This document shows positions 36,663 through 49,100 of a stretch of 64,000 bases of DNA, in pieces. Source of the stretch: Gossypium raimondii. Lineage: Eukaryota > Streptophyta > Magnoliopsida > Malvales > Malvaceae. The position numbers and the translations under genes are program-made. The stretch spans positions 53,825,980-53,889,979 of the forward strand of contig NC_068575.1 in assembly GCF_025698545.1 (NCBI RefSeq), read 5' to 3'. The notes under the pieces were generated by a model. The model searched no databases, had not been told where the DNA came from, and was given only the letters and a program-made list of their open reading frames with translations. Within the stretch, counting starts at the first letter, position 1. The number at the start of each line of letters is the position of its first letter.

Positions 36663-36664
<2 letters not shown>
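33246..36664. other. upstream region of POL-like gene and AT-rich spacer
   Basis: The first ~700 bases are probable promoter and 5' UTR of the POL-like gene; an acceptor-like CTTTAG at about 33273 hints at an intron in the 5' UTR. A (TA)n(TG)n microsatellite lies at 33829-33853. The rest, including short open frames at 33682-34138 and 35496-35696, shows no gene features. Confidence 0.35.

Positions 36665-36712
<48 letters not shown>
36665..36712. repeat. (AT)24 microsatellite
   Basis: Forty-eight bases of uninterrupted AT dinucleotide. Likely length-variable; no function is implied. Confidence 0.9.
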
Positions 36713-36716
<4 letters not shown>

Positions 36717-37083
36717 AACAATGGCAATTAAAGAAGTCTTAAACAAATAAGTAGTTGGGAGAAGTGGAAGTAGACTTATTCCCTAAGTATTTGAACCAAA
36801 TTCAATATTAGAGTCGACATTGTTGAGAGGATTTACCTGAATAGCACACCGGCTCGAAAAAAACTATACTAATATTATAAAATGGATAAGAACACACGTG
36901 ATTTATACAAAAAAAAAGGCCTTAAAATGAGAAACAAAATGTTTTAACTCTTAGATCAAAATGAATTAATCTAAATATTAGATTTAAGATTTAATTTATT
37001 ACGTCGCTAAATTAAAGACACAACACCCTATCTCTCTTTTTTTTCACATTGTAATACAAATTTTAGGGTGAAAAAAATGCATT

Positions 37084-37392
37084 CACTACACCAAAACAGG
37101 TTTTTAGCGGCGTTTTTTTATGCCTTTAGCGGTGCTTTTTTGCGGCGCTTCCTCCAAAACGCCGCTAAAGCCTGAGAATCAGCGGCGCTTTCTTAAAAAC
37201 GCCGCTAAATCAACAAAAGCTCACAAAACGGCGTCGTTGGGCTTAGGTTTTTTGTGGCGCTTTCTCAAAAACGCCGCTAATGCTTATTTTCAGCGGCGAT
37301 TTCCGTAAAGCGCCGCTAATGATCGATCTTTAGATGCGTTTTTTATCCAAACGCCGCTAAAAACGCCGCTAAAAGCCTGTTTTGGTGTAGTA
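37084..37392. mobile_element. compact CACTA-like non-autonomous element, both ends present
   Basis: Left end CACTACACCAAAACAGG; right end CCTGTTTTGGTGTAGTA (last base A where G is expected). The interior carries the same GCGGCG...CGCCGCTAAA hairpins and the ACGGCGTCGTTGGGCTTAGG tract as the 2841-3576 array, and both end AAAAGCCTGTTTTGGTGTAG. It is about 309 bp with no coding. The flanking triplets (ATT left, ACT right) do not match, so the target duplication is lost or the boundary is off by a base. An open frame at 37120-37308 lies within the repeat and is not a gene. Confidence 0.7.
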
Positions 37393-40300
37393 ACTATCTC
37401 TTATTTTCAAATTTAATTTTTATTTGAATAAAAAATTGGAAGCTTACCACATGATGGAAAATAATAAATCAGGGTTATTAAGATTAAATAATTTGAGTAT
37501 TTGGTATTTATTTTTTTTATTGGAAAAAATTATAGAGAATCACTTTAAAAATTGTGGGTATTTGATATTTGATGCTTGGTTGAATTGCTTGTACTACTTT
37601 TCATCAATCAAGAAAAAAAACTCTCAATCTTTTTATAGTGAAATATTCTACAATTTTTCAAAAGAAAAAAACGAATACTCAAATTGCTATAACCTATTTT
37701 TCCAATAATCTGAAACTAAGAGGTTATTCAAATCAACTTTATTATTACTAATACTTACCTGTATTAATTTTATAATTAATTTAAAACTAGTAACCTTTAA
37801 ATTTATACTTAAAGAGCGAAATCCTTATTTAATTTTGTAATTTATTTTTTTAGAATAAGTTTGTAAACATGTCGACTTTATAGAATATAATACACATCGT
37901 CATTCATGCTCGTCGACAAATTTGGATGCATGGGTCTATTTTTGAGGGTTTGACTTTGACCCCTCAAAATAATAAATAAAATTTAAAACCTATAAATTAA
38001 AATTAATTGTTCATCATACCCCTCCCCATGTTTTCACATACTTCAACTTTCCATATATACTTTTATTCAACTTAATTTCAATTCCTCATCCAAATTTTGG
38101 TGTGTGGGTAAATCCTAACCTTTTGGGATTTTGAGTTTATATTTTAAGTCTAACTTTTAATTAAATATTAAATTTGAATTAATGTATAATTTTGTACATG
38201 AATTTTAGTCTGATGCGATTATACACGTGAAATACTATTTGTGGTTTAAATTGATACTTGAAACTTTAATTTCTATTTAATCATATAGATTTAAAGAAAT
38301 AAATACATCAATTTATTTTTATATTGGATAAATATAATTATTTATGTATGCAATATATAAACAAAAATGATGTTATACCAATAATTGTGTTAATAATTTA
38401 CAATAATTGAATCAAATTAAAATTTTATATATAAAATTACAAAATTAAAATTTATGTATATAATTGCACATTAAAACATAGTTCATGTTTAATTTTAATA
38501 TTTATCCTTAATTACTTTAATCTGATAGTTGTAACTTCAATTTTTATGACAAATTTCAATCAATTTTATACCACCGAAAGTTCATTTTTTATTTAAATAA
38601 AAGAATGTCGTCAAAGTTTATAGAGTTGTTTAAACTATTATGTAAAATTCATTTTATTCTTATTCTAAATTAATTTTTATACATTAAAAGAAATTCAAAT
38701 CATTATACCATTAAAGTTTATCTTTAAATTGCCGATAATTTAAATAATATATATATCATACCCAATTGATTCACCGATAATTTAAATTGATTTAAATAAT
38801 AAATCTTGAATCCCATTATGCATAATTGTCATGGGTAAATTTTGCCTGATTATAATATTTTGAGCTTTTGTCCATATGCACTCGGTATTAATTTAATTCT
38901 TTTCTAATCCTCGTGTGTATATATTTGTAAACTTTATAAAGACAAAATATCTAATGGTATATTTTCTTTATAAACTCACATATCCACACATGTACACATT
39001 TAAATTACCACACAAGCACTACTTATAGATCAATCCTACAATCTTGAGAATATAATGGTCCAATAGGTCTGATGTTGGGGTTCTTTTCCATTTTATTTTA
39101 ATTATTCATGAATTACAAAATTCACTATTGTTTTTCATGAAAATTATTTATTTTATGAAAATTAATCAAAAAATTATCTTCGGGTCAACAACAAAACATC
39201 AATATTATTTTAATTATTTTACACTTTTGAAAAGCTTTAAATATAAAAAAATACATCAAACGTTTCAAATCAATTTAATTTTATATTAATATAAATAAAA
39301 CTAGATTACGGTAGATTAATGTAAAAATATATAAAAATTAAATAAAGTTTTGATTGAAATGATATAGTCGAATATGTAAAAAAAAAAAAATCAAAAATTG
39401 AAGTTCCATTATATCCCACTATGTGTGTTTTTATTGAATCTATTTAAAAATGTAAAAAGAAAAAAAATGATAAAGATATAATTTATTTTAAAAAATTTAA
39501 ACTAATTTCATTCGTGATGTTAAGTATATGATAAGTAATGGGTAAGTAGCAGGAAGATGCCAAATTCATGCCCTTTGTATCCTTGCATTGTTGACTAACC
39601 AAACCAAACTAAATCCACTACAATATGATGACCAAACCCTCTTCCCTCGAGTTGTCCTCTTTGTAACGCCAGCATCATTTGTTTTTGTTTACTTCAAAAA
39701 TCATATGCTAATACAATATCATATAATGACACACACTTAACATTAAGAAATCCATAAATATATAAAGTAGTTGAAGTGGGTATCTCCAAACCAACGTCTA
39801 AGCTAAGCCCACAAATATATCCTTCATATCAAAACAAAAACCCTAAGTCATGAATTCCCCTTAAGAAAATGGAAACAAGAGAGTGGAAATTTGTATAACT
39901 AAAATATTCAACATAAATTGGATAAAAGTCTAATTTGTAGTCAAGAGATGAGTTGAGCTCAGATTCTGATCAAAGTGGGTATTAAATTTATCCAAAAAAG
40001 AAAAGTGGGGTACTAAAAGAATTTATTTTTGAAAAGTAAAATAAAACCTTTTTCTTCTTCTTCTTCCCAATCCAATTATGGTTTGTGTTAGTTGATTATT
40101 ACTTGCCAAAAGGTCATAGGTTTTGACAAATATGTAGCTATGGATCATGATGATTAAGTTGTGATCATGTTATAAAATAAAAACACTTTAATTTTTTTTT
40201 TTTTTTTGGGTTCATGTTTATAGTGGATTTGCTCTGATGAAAAGGTCTCTATTTCAAAAAAGCTTCACAAGCAAACAACAGGATTATGGTATGATTACAT

Positions 40301-40639
40301 TATTGTTTTTGGCAATAATAAGACACCATTGACATTGGGTTTGGTTGGCTTCACTACAGTTTATGTATTAGTTTTGTTAGTTGCGAGCACGTCAATATAA
40401 TAAAGATAGAGAGAGAAAATAAAAGAAAAAAAATTAATTATTAGTTAAATAGTTTCTTCTGTATTGGACTTAACACTCTCTAATCCGAGTTTAATTTCAC
40501 TCCGTTATTTTTAGGTGGAAGTTAAGAATTAAGATAATTACATGGGTGATTACAAGCAATTACTAATTATTATATGATTGTCCAAACACATATACATAAT
40601 TTAAGTTTAAGAACTTATTTTTATACAATAATAATAAAA
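37393..40639. other. gene-poor AT-rich spacer, left part
   Basis: No gene is supported. The open frame at 37424-37708 is AT-rich and featureless. Nothing with clear termini was seen. Confidence 0.4.
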
Positions 40640-40812
40640 TATTTTAATAGTTTACATCTTTGTAATTTTTTAAATATTAAATCAAATTTTTATAATTCCA
40701 GGGGAGCTAAAGTATAATTTTACTTTTACTAAAAAAATTTAAATGGCCTAAATAGCAAGTTTCCATTTCAGGGGGTCGGGCCCCTGCTAGCCCCCCTAGA
40801 TTCGCGTTTGAT
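40640..40812. repeat. dispersed repeat, copy B
   Basis: Matches 18735-18908 in order: TTTTTATAATTCCAGGGGAG, AAAGTATAATTTTACTTTTA, CATTTCAGGGGGTCGGGCCC, CCCCCTAGATTCGC. A weaker partial copy lies at about 41186-41330 (GGGGTTAAAGTATAAATTTA then CTTTTATTAATTTAAAATTT). Confidence 0.6.
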
Positions 40813-43765
40813 GCGAACGTAAGTGTTGTAAAATATATTAAATACTCTATATAATTTTTTTATAAAGGTTATATTATAAACTCTATATTATTTGTTACCT
40901 AATTTATATGGAATAATAATCGAAATATTATAAAAAAGTTATAAAAATATTTTGTTTTTAACATTATAGCACAAGTCAACTGCAAATTAAGTTTATAAAA
41001 GTTATTATATTCAAAAGATTACAAGAATGGTTTGTGCATTCGGGCTAAAAAAAAGTTCGGAGGAAATCTCAAAATAAATTAGAATTAGTATTGGTAATCC
41101 ACAAAGTTGGTTATGCAAATTTGCATAAGAAATTACACTTTTAACCAATCACATAGAGACAAAGGTAGAAAAAAATTTGGGTCGAATTAAATTATATACT
41201 TTTATGATAATAAAAATATAATTTCACCATTTTAATAGATATATTTAAAAGATTAAATTAATTTTTATTATTTATGGGGTTAAAGTATAAATTTACTTTT
41301 ATTAATTTAAAATTTTATAAATTATAAAAGAATGGTACTGTAGACACCCTTAGTATGCATTGAACTTGAGAAGATTTCTTGAAAATCAAGATTGATGCAA
41401 ACATGGTCACCACCAACGTCTTACGTTAAAAACAGACGACAAAAATAAAGAGGAAATTAGTTAGTTTTGCATCATGTCTCAGCCATGACTTACTATATGG
41501 CTCACCCTAAAACATTACAGTATTATCACTATGTTCAATATTTACAAATTTTAATTTCAATCAAGCTGATTGAACTTGAAGTTAGGTCAAGGTTCTATCA
41601 GAGAAAATAGTGAACAAAATGTCACTTTCACTCTTAATTTGTCTCTTGACAATTTCATACACTTGTTTGCTGGGGACTAGATTTGAGTTTTGTCTCCAAT
41701 TGAAATACTTGAGTGGGAATTTTTGACTAGGATTAATTTTCAATAAAATTAACCAAAGAAATAGGAAATTGAAAAAATAAAATAAAGACAACAACAGATT
41801 TGTTTTTTATGTCCCATATATTTAAGTATCTAAATTTGGATTGGATCTTCAAACAAGAAAATAATACTCTTTTTTTTTTTTTTTACAAAACTTCAAAGGT
41901 TTTATTGTAGAAATGATATTTGGATTGCTGAATAAAAAAGAAAGTGAAAGTGGGAAGTGTAGAGGATGATAAAATGAGAGCGAAACAGGCAAAAATACAA
42001 AGGGGCTGTGGTTGTACGAATTACAGTGCATGCATTGTAAAACATTTAGGACCCACTATCCGAGTTGTTTCATGTCGTTATTTCTTGAATTCAGACGTTC
42101 AATTTCCTACCCATCCGACCAACCCTACTGGAGTATTTCTACAAAGAATTTGCAGAGGTATTTGAAGAATTTCTTTTCTTTTTTAAATTTCACCTGATTT
42201 GGGTGGTGTTGTTAGATCAATCAACCACAGATTGCGGAACCCCACAATATCGGACTTCGTGAGATTACCTTTTCTAAAGTTTTGGCCCACTTTGATGTTT
42301 CCCTAGAATTTCATCGCCTCCCGGGTTCAGCCTAATTCAATTTTAATTGGTTCAGGTTAATAAATTTCTATGGCATCCAATTAATTTTCCTTTTGGAAAA
42401 CAGTGTGATCATCATTAGTTGTTGTGAACTGCGAACATGCAAAGCATGAATATATATCATTCTTCCATAATGGAACTTCAGTGGATTACACTTAAAAGAG
42501 TAGCGTGCAAGGCAGCGTTATCTGCCCATCCAAATACTGTTCAAATTGTCTTCAACAATGGGTAAAAGGCTGACCACATCTTCGCTTTTTACATCAACCA
42601 ATTAAATAATACGAAAGGGTTTTCTCTATAAAACTGCATACCTTTTACTAATCTTAGTATAGTCATCAAGGATAGCTCCACACCGCTTTTAATGTCGACA
42701 TTAGAATGCCTTCAACGTATTCACTCCAGTGCTAACCATATATTCATCCACCCATAAGCTTTAAAAAAACCCAAGATTCAAACGTGTAAGTTTCCAAAAT
42801 TCATCTTACGTAAAAAACTGGATAGATTCCAACCAATGTGCAGTTAAAATTAGCATGATGAAAATAAATTAATTAAGCGATAATATCAAATAATTTTTAT
42901 CTCTAATTATTTCAATTAATATGATATACGTGATAAATAAAAGTGTTTAAATTCTTGTAGAACAATTAAATGGAATAGTTAAATTCTACATGAACTCTCT
43001 TTTATTCATGTAATTGGATTAAATTCTACAATTAAAAGAGTCATTCGAGCCATTCTAGAGATTAACAAGTTCAAGAAGCTACAAAATTCTATGAAGAAGC
43101 CCAATAATTTGAAGAACACCATACACATTGTGAAGAAAAATCACCTTCCAATCTCGTTCAACCGTGGAGAAAAAGACAACTTATTTATGAAAAAAGCTAT
43201 ATTTCGATTTGTTTCAATTGAAGAAAGGAGGTCTAAATCTATTTCAAGAGCAAGTCAAACCGACACTTGAAGCAATCCACATCTGTTCAAGATCAAATCA
43301 AACGACTCTTAAATTAAAATCAAATCTAAAAGAAGAATAAAAAAAATTTTTCTTTGCATTCAAGAAATTTTCAAAGATTGTAATTTTTTTAAATTATTAA
43401 TAAATATTAACTTTAAATTTTCAAATAAACTTTTAATCAAATTTGTATGTATAATATGGGTCAAATATTCTTTTTTTTGAAACAATATGGGTCAAATATT
43501 CATCTCCATTTTAGGGAACATGAGAGCTTCGTTAATCAGTCACAAATTCCTGTAAAATAACCAAAAATTAAATATATCTAATAATCTAATGAAAATTAAA
43601 TACAACCAAAAATTGATATTTTCTAATAAGCCACATATTCCTGTAAAATAACATTGATACAAAATTTGAAAAATCTAATTTAGTAGATAATTAAAATAAA
43701 AATATATAGAAATTACATACAATCACGAAAATGGCAGTGAGTACGAAGGATATGCAAAAAATTCA
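40813..43765. other. gene-poor AT-rich spacer, right part
   Basis: No gene is supported. Open frames at 41582-41794 and 41849-42031 (minus) and at 41944-42197 (plus) lack motifs and splice partners. A short duplicated ATATGGGTCAAATATTC occurs twice at about 43455-43500. Confidence 0.4.
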
Positions 43766-43774
43766 TTCAAAATA

Positions 43775-44504
43775 GGTTTAATTTACAATTTGATCCTTAA
43801 AGTATATTTATTTTCTCATTTTGGTATTTAAATTTTTTATCCCAATTAAGTACTTAAAGTATATCTCTGTTATGTTTCTTAGCTCAATTTTAATCGCTGG
43901 TTAGAAAAAATGTTCAACCAATCCGGGAATGCCAAGTAGTGGTATTTGTTTTACCGTGTAAGATAAAAAATTCGAAATTAAAAATAAATTAATGAAAAAT
44001 TAAATTTTTTTACTATTGTTTCTTTGTCATTCAAAAAATCAACCACTCATTTCATCTTCTCTCACAAATAAAAAACTATTAAAGACTTGAAATTAAGAAT
44101 AAATTTGGAATATGGAAGAGATCATACCATAACCCAACAAAACCATTTTGAGTGGTACTTTATGAATATGAAATCAATAATAGAAACTGACAAAACCCAG
44201 ACCGATTGGTTTCTGGCTTTTCCCCCTTCTTCACCTCGTGATTATTTTATTATATATTTGATTGTAGTTGTTCTGACAATGAATGTAGCATTTTGTAACT
44301 TGGATTCAGCGATCAGGTCGAGTAATAGTGTTACATAAAAAATCTATTGCGTGACATCTAGTGATATGTGGAATTTTTTTTAACATCCGTTTAGGAATTG
44401 GACTAAAAAAGCATAACAGAAGAATACTTTAGGTATTTGGGTAAAAAAAAAAGGTACCAAAGTGAAAAAAAGTATATTTGAACGGTCAAATTATGAATTA
44501 AGCG
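43775..44504. mobile_element. Mutator-like foldback element with perfect 9-bp target duplication
   Basis: A 730-bp element flanked by identical TTCAAAATA (43766-43774 and 44505-44513). The inverted arms are about 110 bp: left GGTTTAATTTACAATTTGAT, right reversed CGCTTAATTCATAATTTGAC. Both continue with AAGTATAT, CAYTTTGGTA, TTACCCAA/ATCCCAA and TCTGTTATG. The open frame at 44087-44338 in its centre has no recognisable features and is not counted as a gene. The 9-bp duplication favours the Mutator-like group. Confidence 0.75.
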
Positions 44505-44538
44505 TTCAAAATAAGAAAAAGGGGATCCATCGAAGCCA

Positions 44539-45730
44539 TATTTAGCTGAATGGGTGGAAGCCCTCAACCAACAACTAGATGCGGTTAAGTTGGGATCGGC
44601 TCCGGGACACGGGGCTCAGCAGGCTAACCGTGTTGAGGGAGATGGCAATGGACCATTTGAGGGAATGGAGATTACGCTTGATGCCATAAAATCAAATGAC
44701 GATATATATGACACAATTGATGTTGAGGTATCCCAATAAACTATCTTTTTTTCCTATGATGTTGAAGTTATTTTGTTGGGATGTACAAGGTGTTGCTAGC
44801 TCTAAGTTTGGTTGTATCTTGAAGAACTTTCTAAATATCCATGGACTGGATGTCGTTCTATTGATGGAAACTCAAATCAGTGGGACTAAAGCTGAAGTCG
44901 TTAGAAGAACGAAGTTTGATTGTTCATTTTGGGTTGAAGCTCGATGGTTCTCTAGAGGACTATGATTTCTTTGGAACCGTAGTACAGTTGTTGAAGTCTT
45001 GAGAGTATCTTCTCAATTTATTCATGTCAATGCAAGAAACAAGGAGCTCTAGATTTGGCGTTGTTGACTGCAGTTTATGATCGTCCTTGTGCATCTAAAA
45101 GATCTCTTTGGGGCCAACTAGCTGCACTGAGTGTTGGGGGGAGACTTTAACGCTATTGTTAGCATAGAGGAACGTAAATGGGGGTAACCTGAATAGAATG
45201 GGAATCGATCATGGGATGCGAGATTGTATTTATGACCATGGCATGCATGATATGGGTTTTCATGGAGCAGCTCTTACTTGGCCGCGAGAGACCTTCTACT
45301 AGCGGCTTGATTGCTTTATATGTAATAGTGTTTGGATGAGTCGTTTTTGAGGAACGATTGTGACACACATTAAACACATAAGCTCAAGCCACCGTCTTAT
45401 TTCACTTGCCTCGGAATTGAGTAACAACAAAGCTGGAAATAGGCTATTTCGTTTTATTGAAGTATGGAATGAACACCCTGAGTTCACATATTTCTTAAAG
45501 GGTAATTGGAGTATTGATGGTAAGGTCATGGAGAACATAAATAGATTCACGTGTAAGAGTTAAAAAGTAAAATTTTAATGTGTCTGAACATATTAGTAAA
45601 AGGGAAAATTGTTTACTCGTTTAAGAGGGGCTAAACAAGCTCTTGAATGGTCTTTTATCGGGCTTCTAGCTCCAACTTAAAGAAAATTTAAACAAAAATA
45701 TTTTGAGACATATTGAAAAGAGGAAAAAAC
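44539..45730 (+). mobile_element. LINE relic: end of ORF1 and endonuclease domain of ORF2
   Basis: The first part reads WVEALNQQLDAVKLGS and ends in a stop at 44739, like the tail of a plant LINE ORF1. Then, with several stops and frame changes, come pieces of the exonuclease-endonuclease-phosphatase domain of plant LINE ORF2: LKLFCWDVQGVASSKFGCI, HGLDVVLLMETQISG, GGDFNAIVSIEER, DMGFHGAALTWPRE, SSSHRLISLA (an SDH-like motif with Asp lost) and RLFRFIEVWNEHPEF. No reverse transcriptase domain follows, so the copy is truncated as well as mutated. It is dead; there is no sign of recent movement. Confidence 0.82.
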
Positions 45731-46199
45731 AAGCAACATAAAATATTATATCATATCAAATTAAAATAGAGATATTTTCACAAAAAGAATAGAAGGATTA
45801 AATTTATATTTCAACAGTAAAACCATAATTTAAAAGAAAACCCTAAAACATAATAATTACATATTGTCTAAACTATTCTTTTCCATACTATTTCTTCGGG
45901 CATTGGGCTAAGGCTAGCCCAAGAAGAGTGGGAATAAATACTGATTCATTGGGCGATAGGTATCCACGTCTCACACCTTGCTTACATCCCGATTCCAATG
46001 GACACGACAAATTCCACGTAGCCTTAAAGGCTTAAGAGCGGTCGCAAGTTGAAACTCGAAACCTTGGATTTAGGACAACATTTTCTCTTTCGATCTTGCA
46101 TTCTCTTTCCCCTTACTAAATTATAATTTTGAGAACCAAGTCACAGGGTCACAATTTTTCTCTTTGAGGAAATTGATGATGCTTTGAATTAAACGCGGC
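45731..46199. other. upstream region of the COQ8-type gene
   Basis: No gene is seen. It likely holds the promoter and 5' UTR of the gene starting at 46200; a CT-rich stretch at 46080-46110 fits a plant leader region. Confidence 0.35.
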
Positions 46200-49100
46200 A
46201 TGAGTTCTTTGAATCAGCTGGGGAGGCTCGTCAATGGACTCTCCTTAATCGCTAGAGAGGTTGCTAAACGCTCCCAAACGATCGAGCACGCCAAGAATGG
46301 CGATCTCGAAACCCTAATCTCTTCTTCTCTCAAAAATGCTTTAGTTTCGGCTACGGACCTGACGGGCTTAACTAAAGGTAAGGTACGCGAGTTTTCCAAG
46401 CCTAGGCCCAAAGACTCCGTCCTCTACTTCAACAGCACCAATGATGGCGGCGGGGAGGACGTTGTGAATTCTTCCTCAAACGACATCGCACGTGCGAGCC
46501 TTACCAACGATGAAACGGTTGATTCTGATAAAGGCGTTAGTAATAATGGTCAAACGATTCCCCAGGAGAGAATTGTTAATGATGGTTTAGAGACACAATG
46601 TGAGTCCATTTCGGATAATAAGAGGTATGTGGACGGCGGCGAAGTGGTCAAAACGGCGGCAGAGGCGACAGTACCTGTGAAGAGACGGAGGCCAAGGGAA
46701 AGGAAGGTTCCCGCTACTACATTTTCTAGAGCATTTGGGTAAATTGTGTGTGTGTTTCTTTTAATGTTTTATATTGTATTGCTATTGCCAAACTATATGC
46801 TTTTTTTTTTGTGCTACTTTGCTGACTAGTTCTTTGTATAACATCAAAAGCTTTGCTGCTTTAGGAGCTGGTCTAGCATGGGGAACAGTTCAGGAATCTG
46901 CCAAGAGGCTTGTTTATGGTTCTCCTAACTCAAATGAAAAGCAATCTGCCGTTTCACCATTCTTGTCTGAAAAAAATGCCGAAAGATTGGCCCTTGCATT
47001 ATGTAGGATGCGTGGCGCAGCTCTTAAACTCGGACAGATGTTAAGCATACAAGATGAATCCCTTGTTCCAGCTCCGGTATGCTGATTTATGTTTTTCTTC
47101 TGTATGTGTTACGATGGTGTTTAATGAATGTAATTTGATAGTGGAAATCATTGTGGAAAAGGTATATTTGTGGTTCTGTCTTTATTCAAAATCAAATGAG
47201 AATATATGATGCAGGAGGTTGTGGTCTATATTTTCTGATTTTCTCATTAAGATTACTTGCCTTGACTTTGTACAGTGGCCCAATCATATTTTTGCCTTCT
47301 TTCATTTTATGTAGATATTGGCTGCTCTGGATATTGTGCGTCAAGGTGCAGATGTGATGCCAAGGAGCCAGCTCAATCAAGTTTTGGATGCTGAACTTGG
47401 TCCTGGTTGGTCGACAAAGTTGACTAGCTTTGATTATGAACCCTTGGCCGCTGCAAGTATTGGCCAGGTAAGCCAAATGGTTGCTTGTTTATTGTATTGC
47501 CATTCTGATTAGGATGTTCCATATATGTTTAGTCTTTGTAACCTTTTAAGGCAGCATGTCTCTTTGTCTATATGTTGCTTTTTTACTGGCTACAAGGAGT
47601 CTTACCTATAAAAAACTTTTGATCTATATGTGAACATGTTAATATTAGTTACTCATTATTATTTCTAGCATTGATGTTATTTGGTCGGAATGGGTTACTG
47701 TGCAAAGCTTTGGGATTTGTATTCTTTTCAACCTTTATATAAGTTTACTGGTGTTTATGTGATCATTTAACTGCCTTGTGCAATCCAACTGCTCCCTGAC
47801 AAGTTGATGCTTCTTTCTAGTTACCAAGGCTTTCCATTCTTGTATATATATGAAATTCAGTTCTTACATTTTTGCTTAGCTAATGAATATCAGCATTTGG
47901 AATACTTACCATGCTTGTTCATGTACTCTTTCTTGCTTTCCCATCAACTTGCTTTGTTTCATCATTTGAAATGGAATATTTTGCTCAATGAGATGATTTG
48001 GATGAAACAACTTTTGTCTAGATTGTTTTTTCATAGGGATGGCAATGGAGCAGAGTGGGGCCAGTGTTGCCAAATCCACCGGCTCTCCATAGTTGACACG
48101 CTGTGCTCCACCATTCGCCCTGCCCTCTATGGATGTGTAATTTTGAAAAAACCATTATCACCTCCATGGATGTTGGGTACATCCATCCTTGCGTTGCTTT
48201 GCCCCAGTTTGATTCTCTTTAAAAGAAATATAGCATACACAATTTTACTATGCAACAAATACATTATATATAAGGAAGTGGTAATTTCATCCTTTTAATA
48301 GTTATAGACATAAAAGTTAAAGGAATTTAGGGTTTATTCTATGATGCAAATTTACATTTTTACCCTTTTACCATATATAAGGGTAATTTCATATATTGGG
48401 ATGGGGCAAGCAATTACTAGAATCGCTCCATATTCGCCTTCCAAAATAACCCGCGCCTACCCTCCATTGTTCAAAAAGAAAAAAACTTGCCCTAATTGGA
48501 GTGGGATGGTTCGGGTTTTGCCATTCCTAGTTTTTCATCAGTTTTAAAACTAGCCTAAAAACCTAACCTCTCTCTCTCTCTGTAATTCTAGGTTCACAGA
48601 GCTGTCATGAAGGATGGTATGGATGTAGCAATGAAAATTCAGTACCCTGGTGTGGCAGATAGCATTGAAAGTGACATTGAAAATGTCAAACTTCTATTAG
48701 ATTATACAAATCTAATTCCTGAAGGACTGTATCTTGACAGAGCAATGAAGGTATGCGCTTATGCATGTATCAACTTATATTATCGAATTTCTAAGTTTTG
48801 ACTATGTTAAATAAATGGTTGGCCTTCCAATACCAGTTTAACGATGGGCACTTACAGATATAGTTCACAAAGCTATTTGGCCAAGCCCAGCATATTTAGG
48901 GACGGCAGTATAGATTGGATATATGCCATTTCTATAAAATTTGAATACATTTATTATTCACATTAAATTCAAGTATTACTACTCAAATTTGAATCCAAAT
49001 TAATTAAAATATGCGAATCCACTAAATATCTGCATTTAGTAAGTATGAAAATATTTTTTAAATAAAAATAAGTCCACATTTAGTAAATATAAAAATATTT

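Noticed and set aside
44087-44338. 83-residue open frame inside the 43775-44504 element
   Set aside because: No transposase motif, no homology I recognise, and AT-driven composition; it is the spacer of a non-autonomous element.
47804-48298. 164-residue open frame within COQ8 intron 3
   Set aside because: It spans intron sequence and the start of the MITE, has no recognisable features, and would interrupt a well-supported gene.
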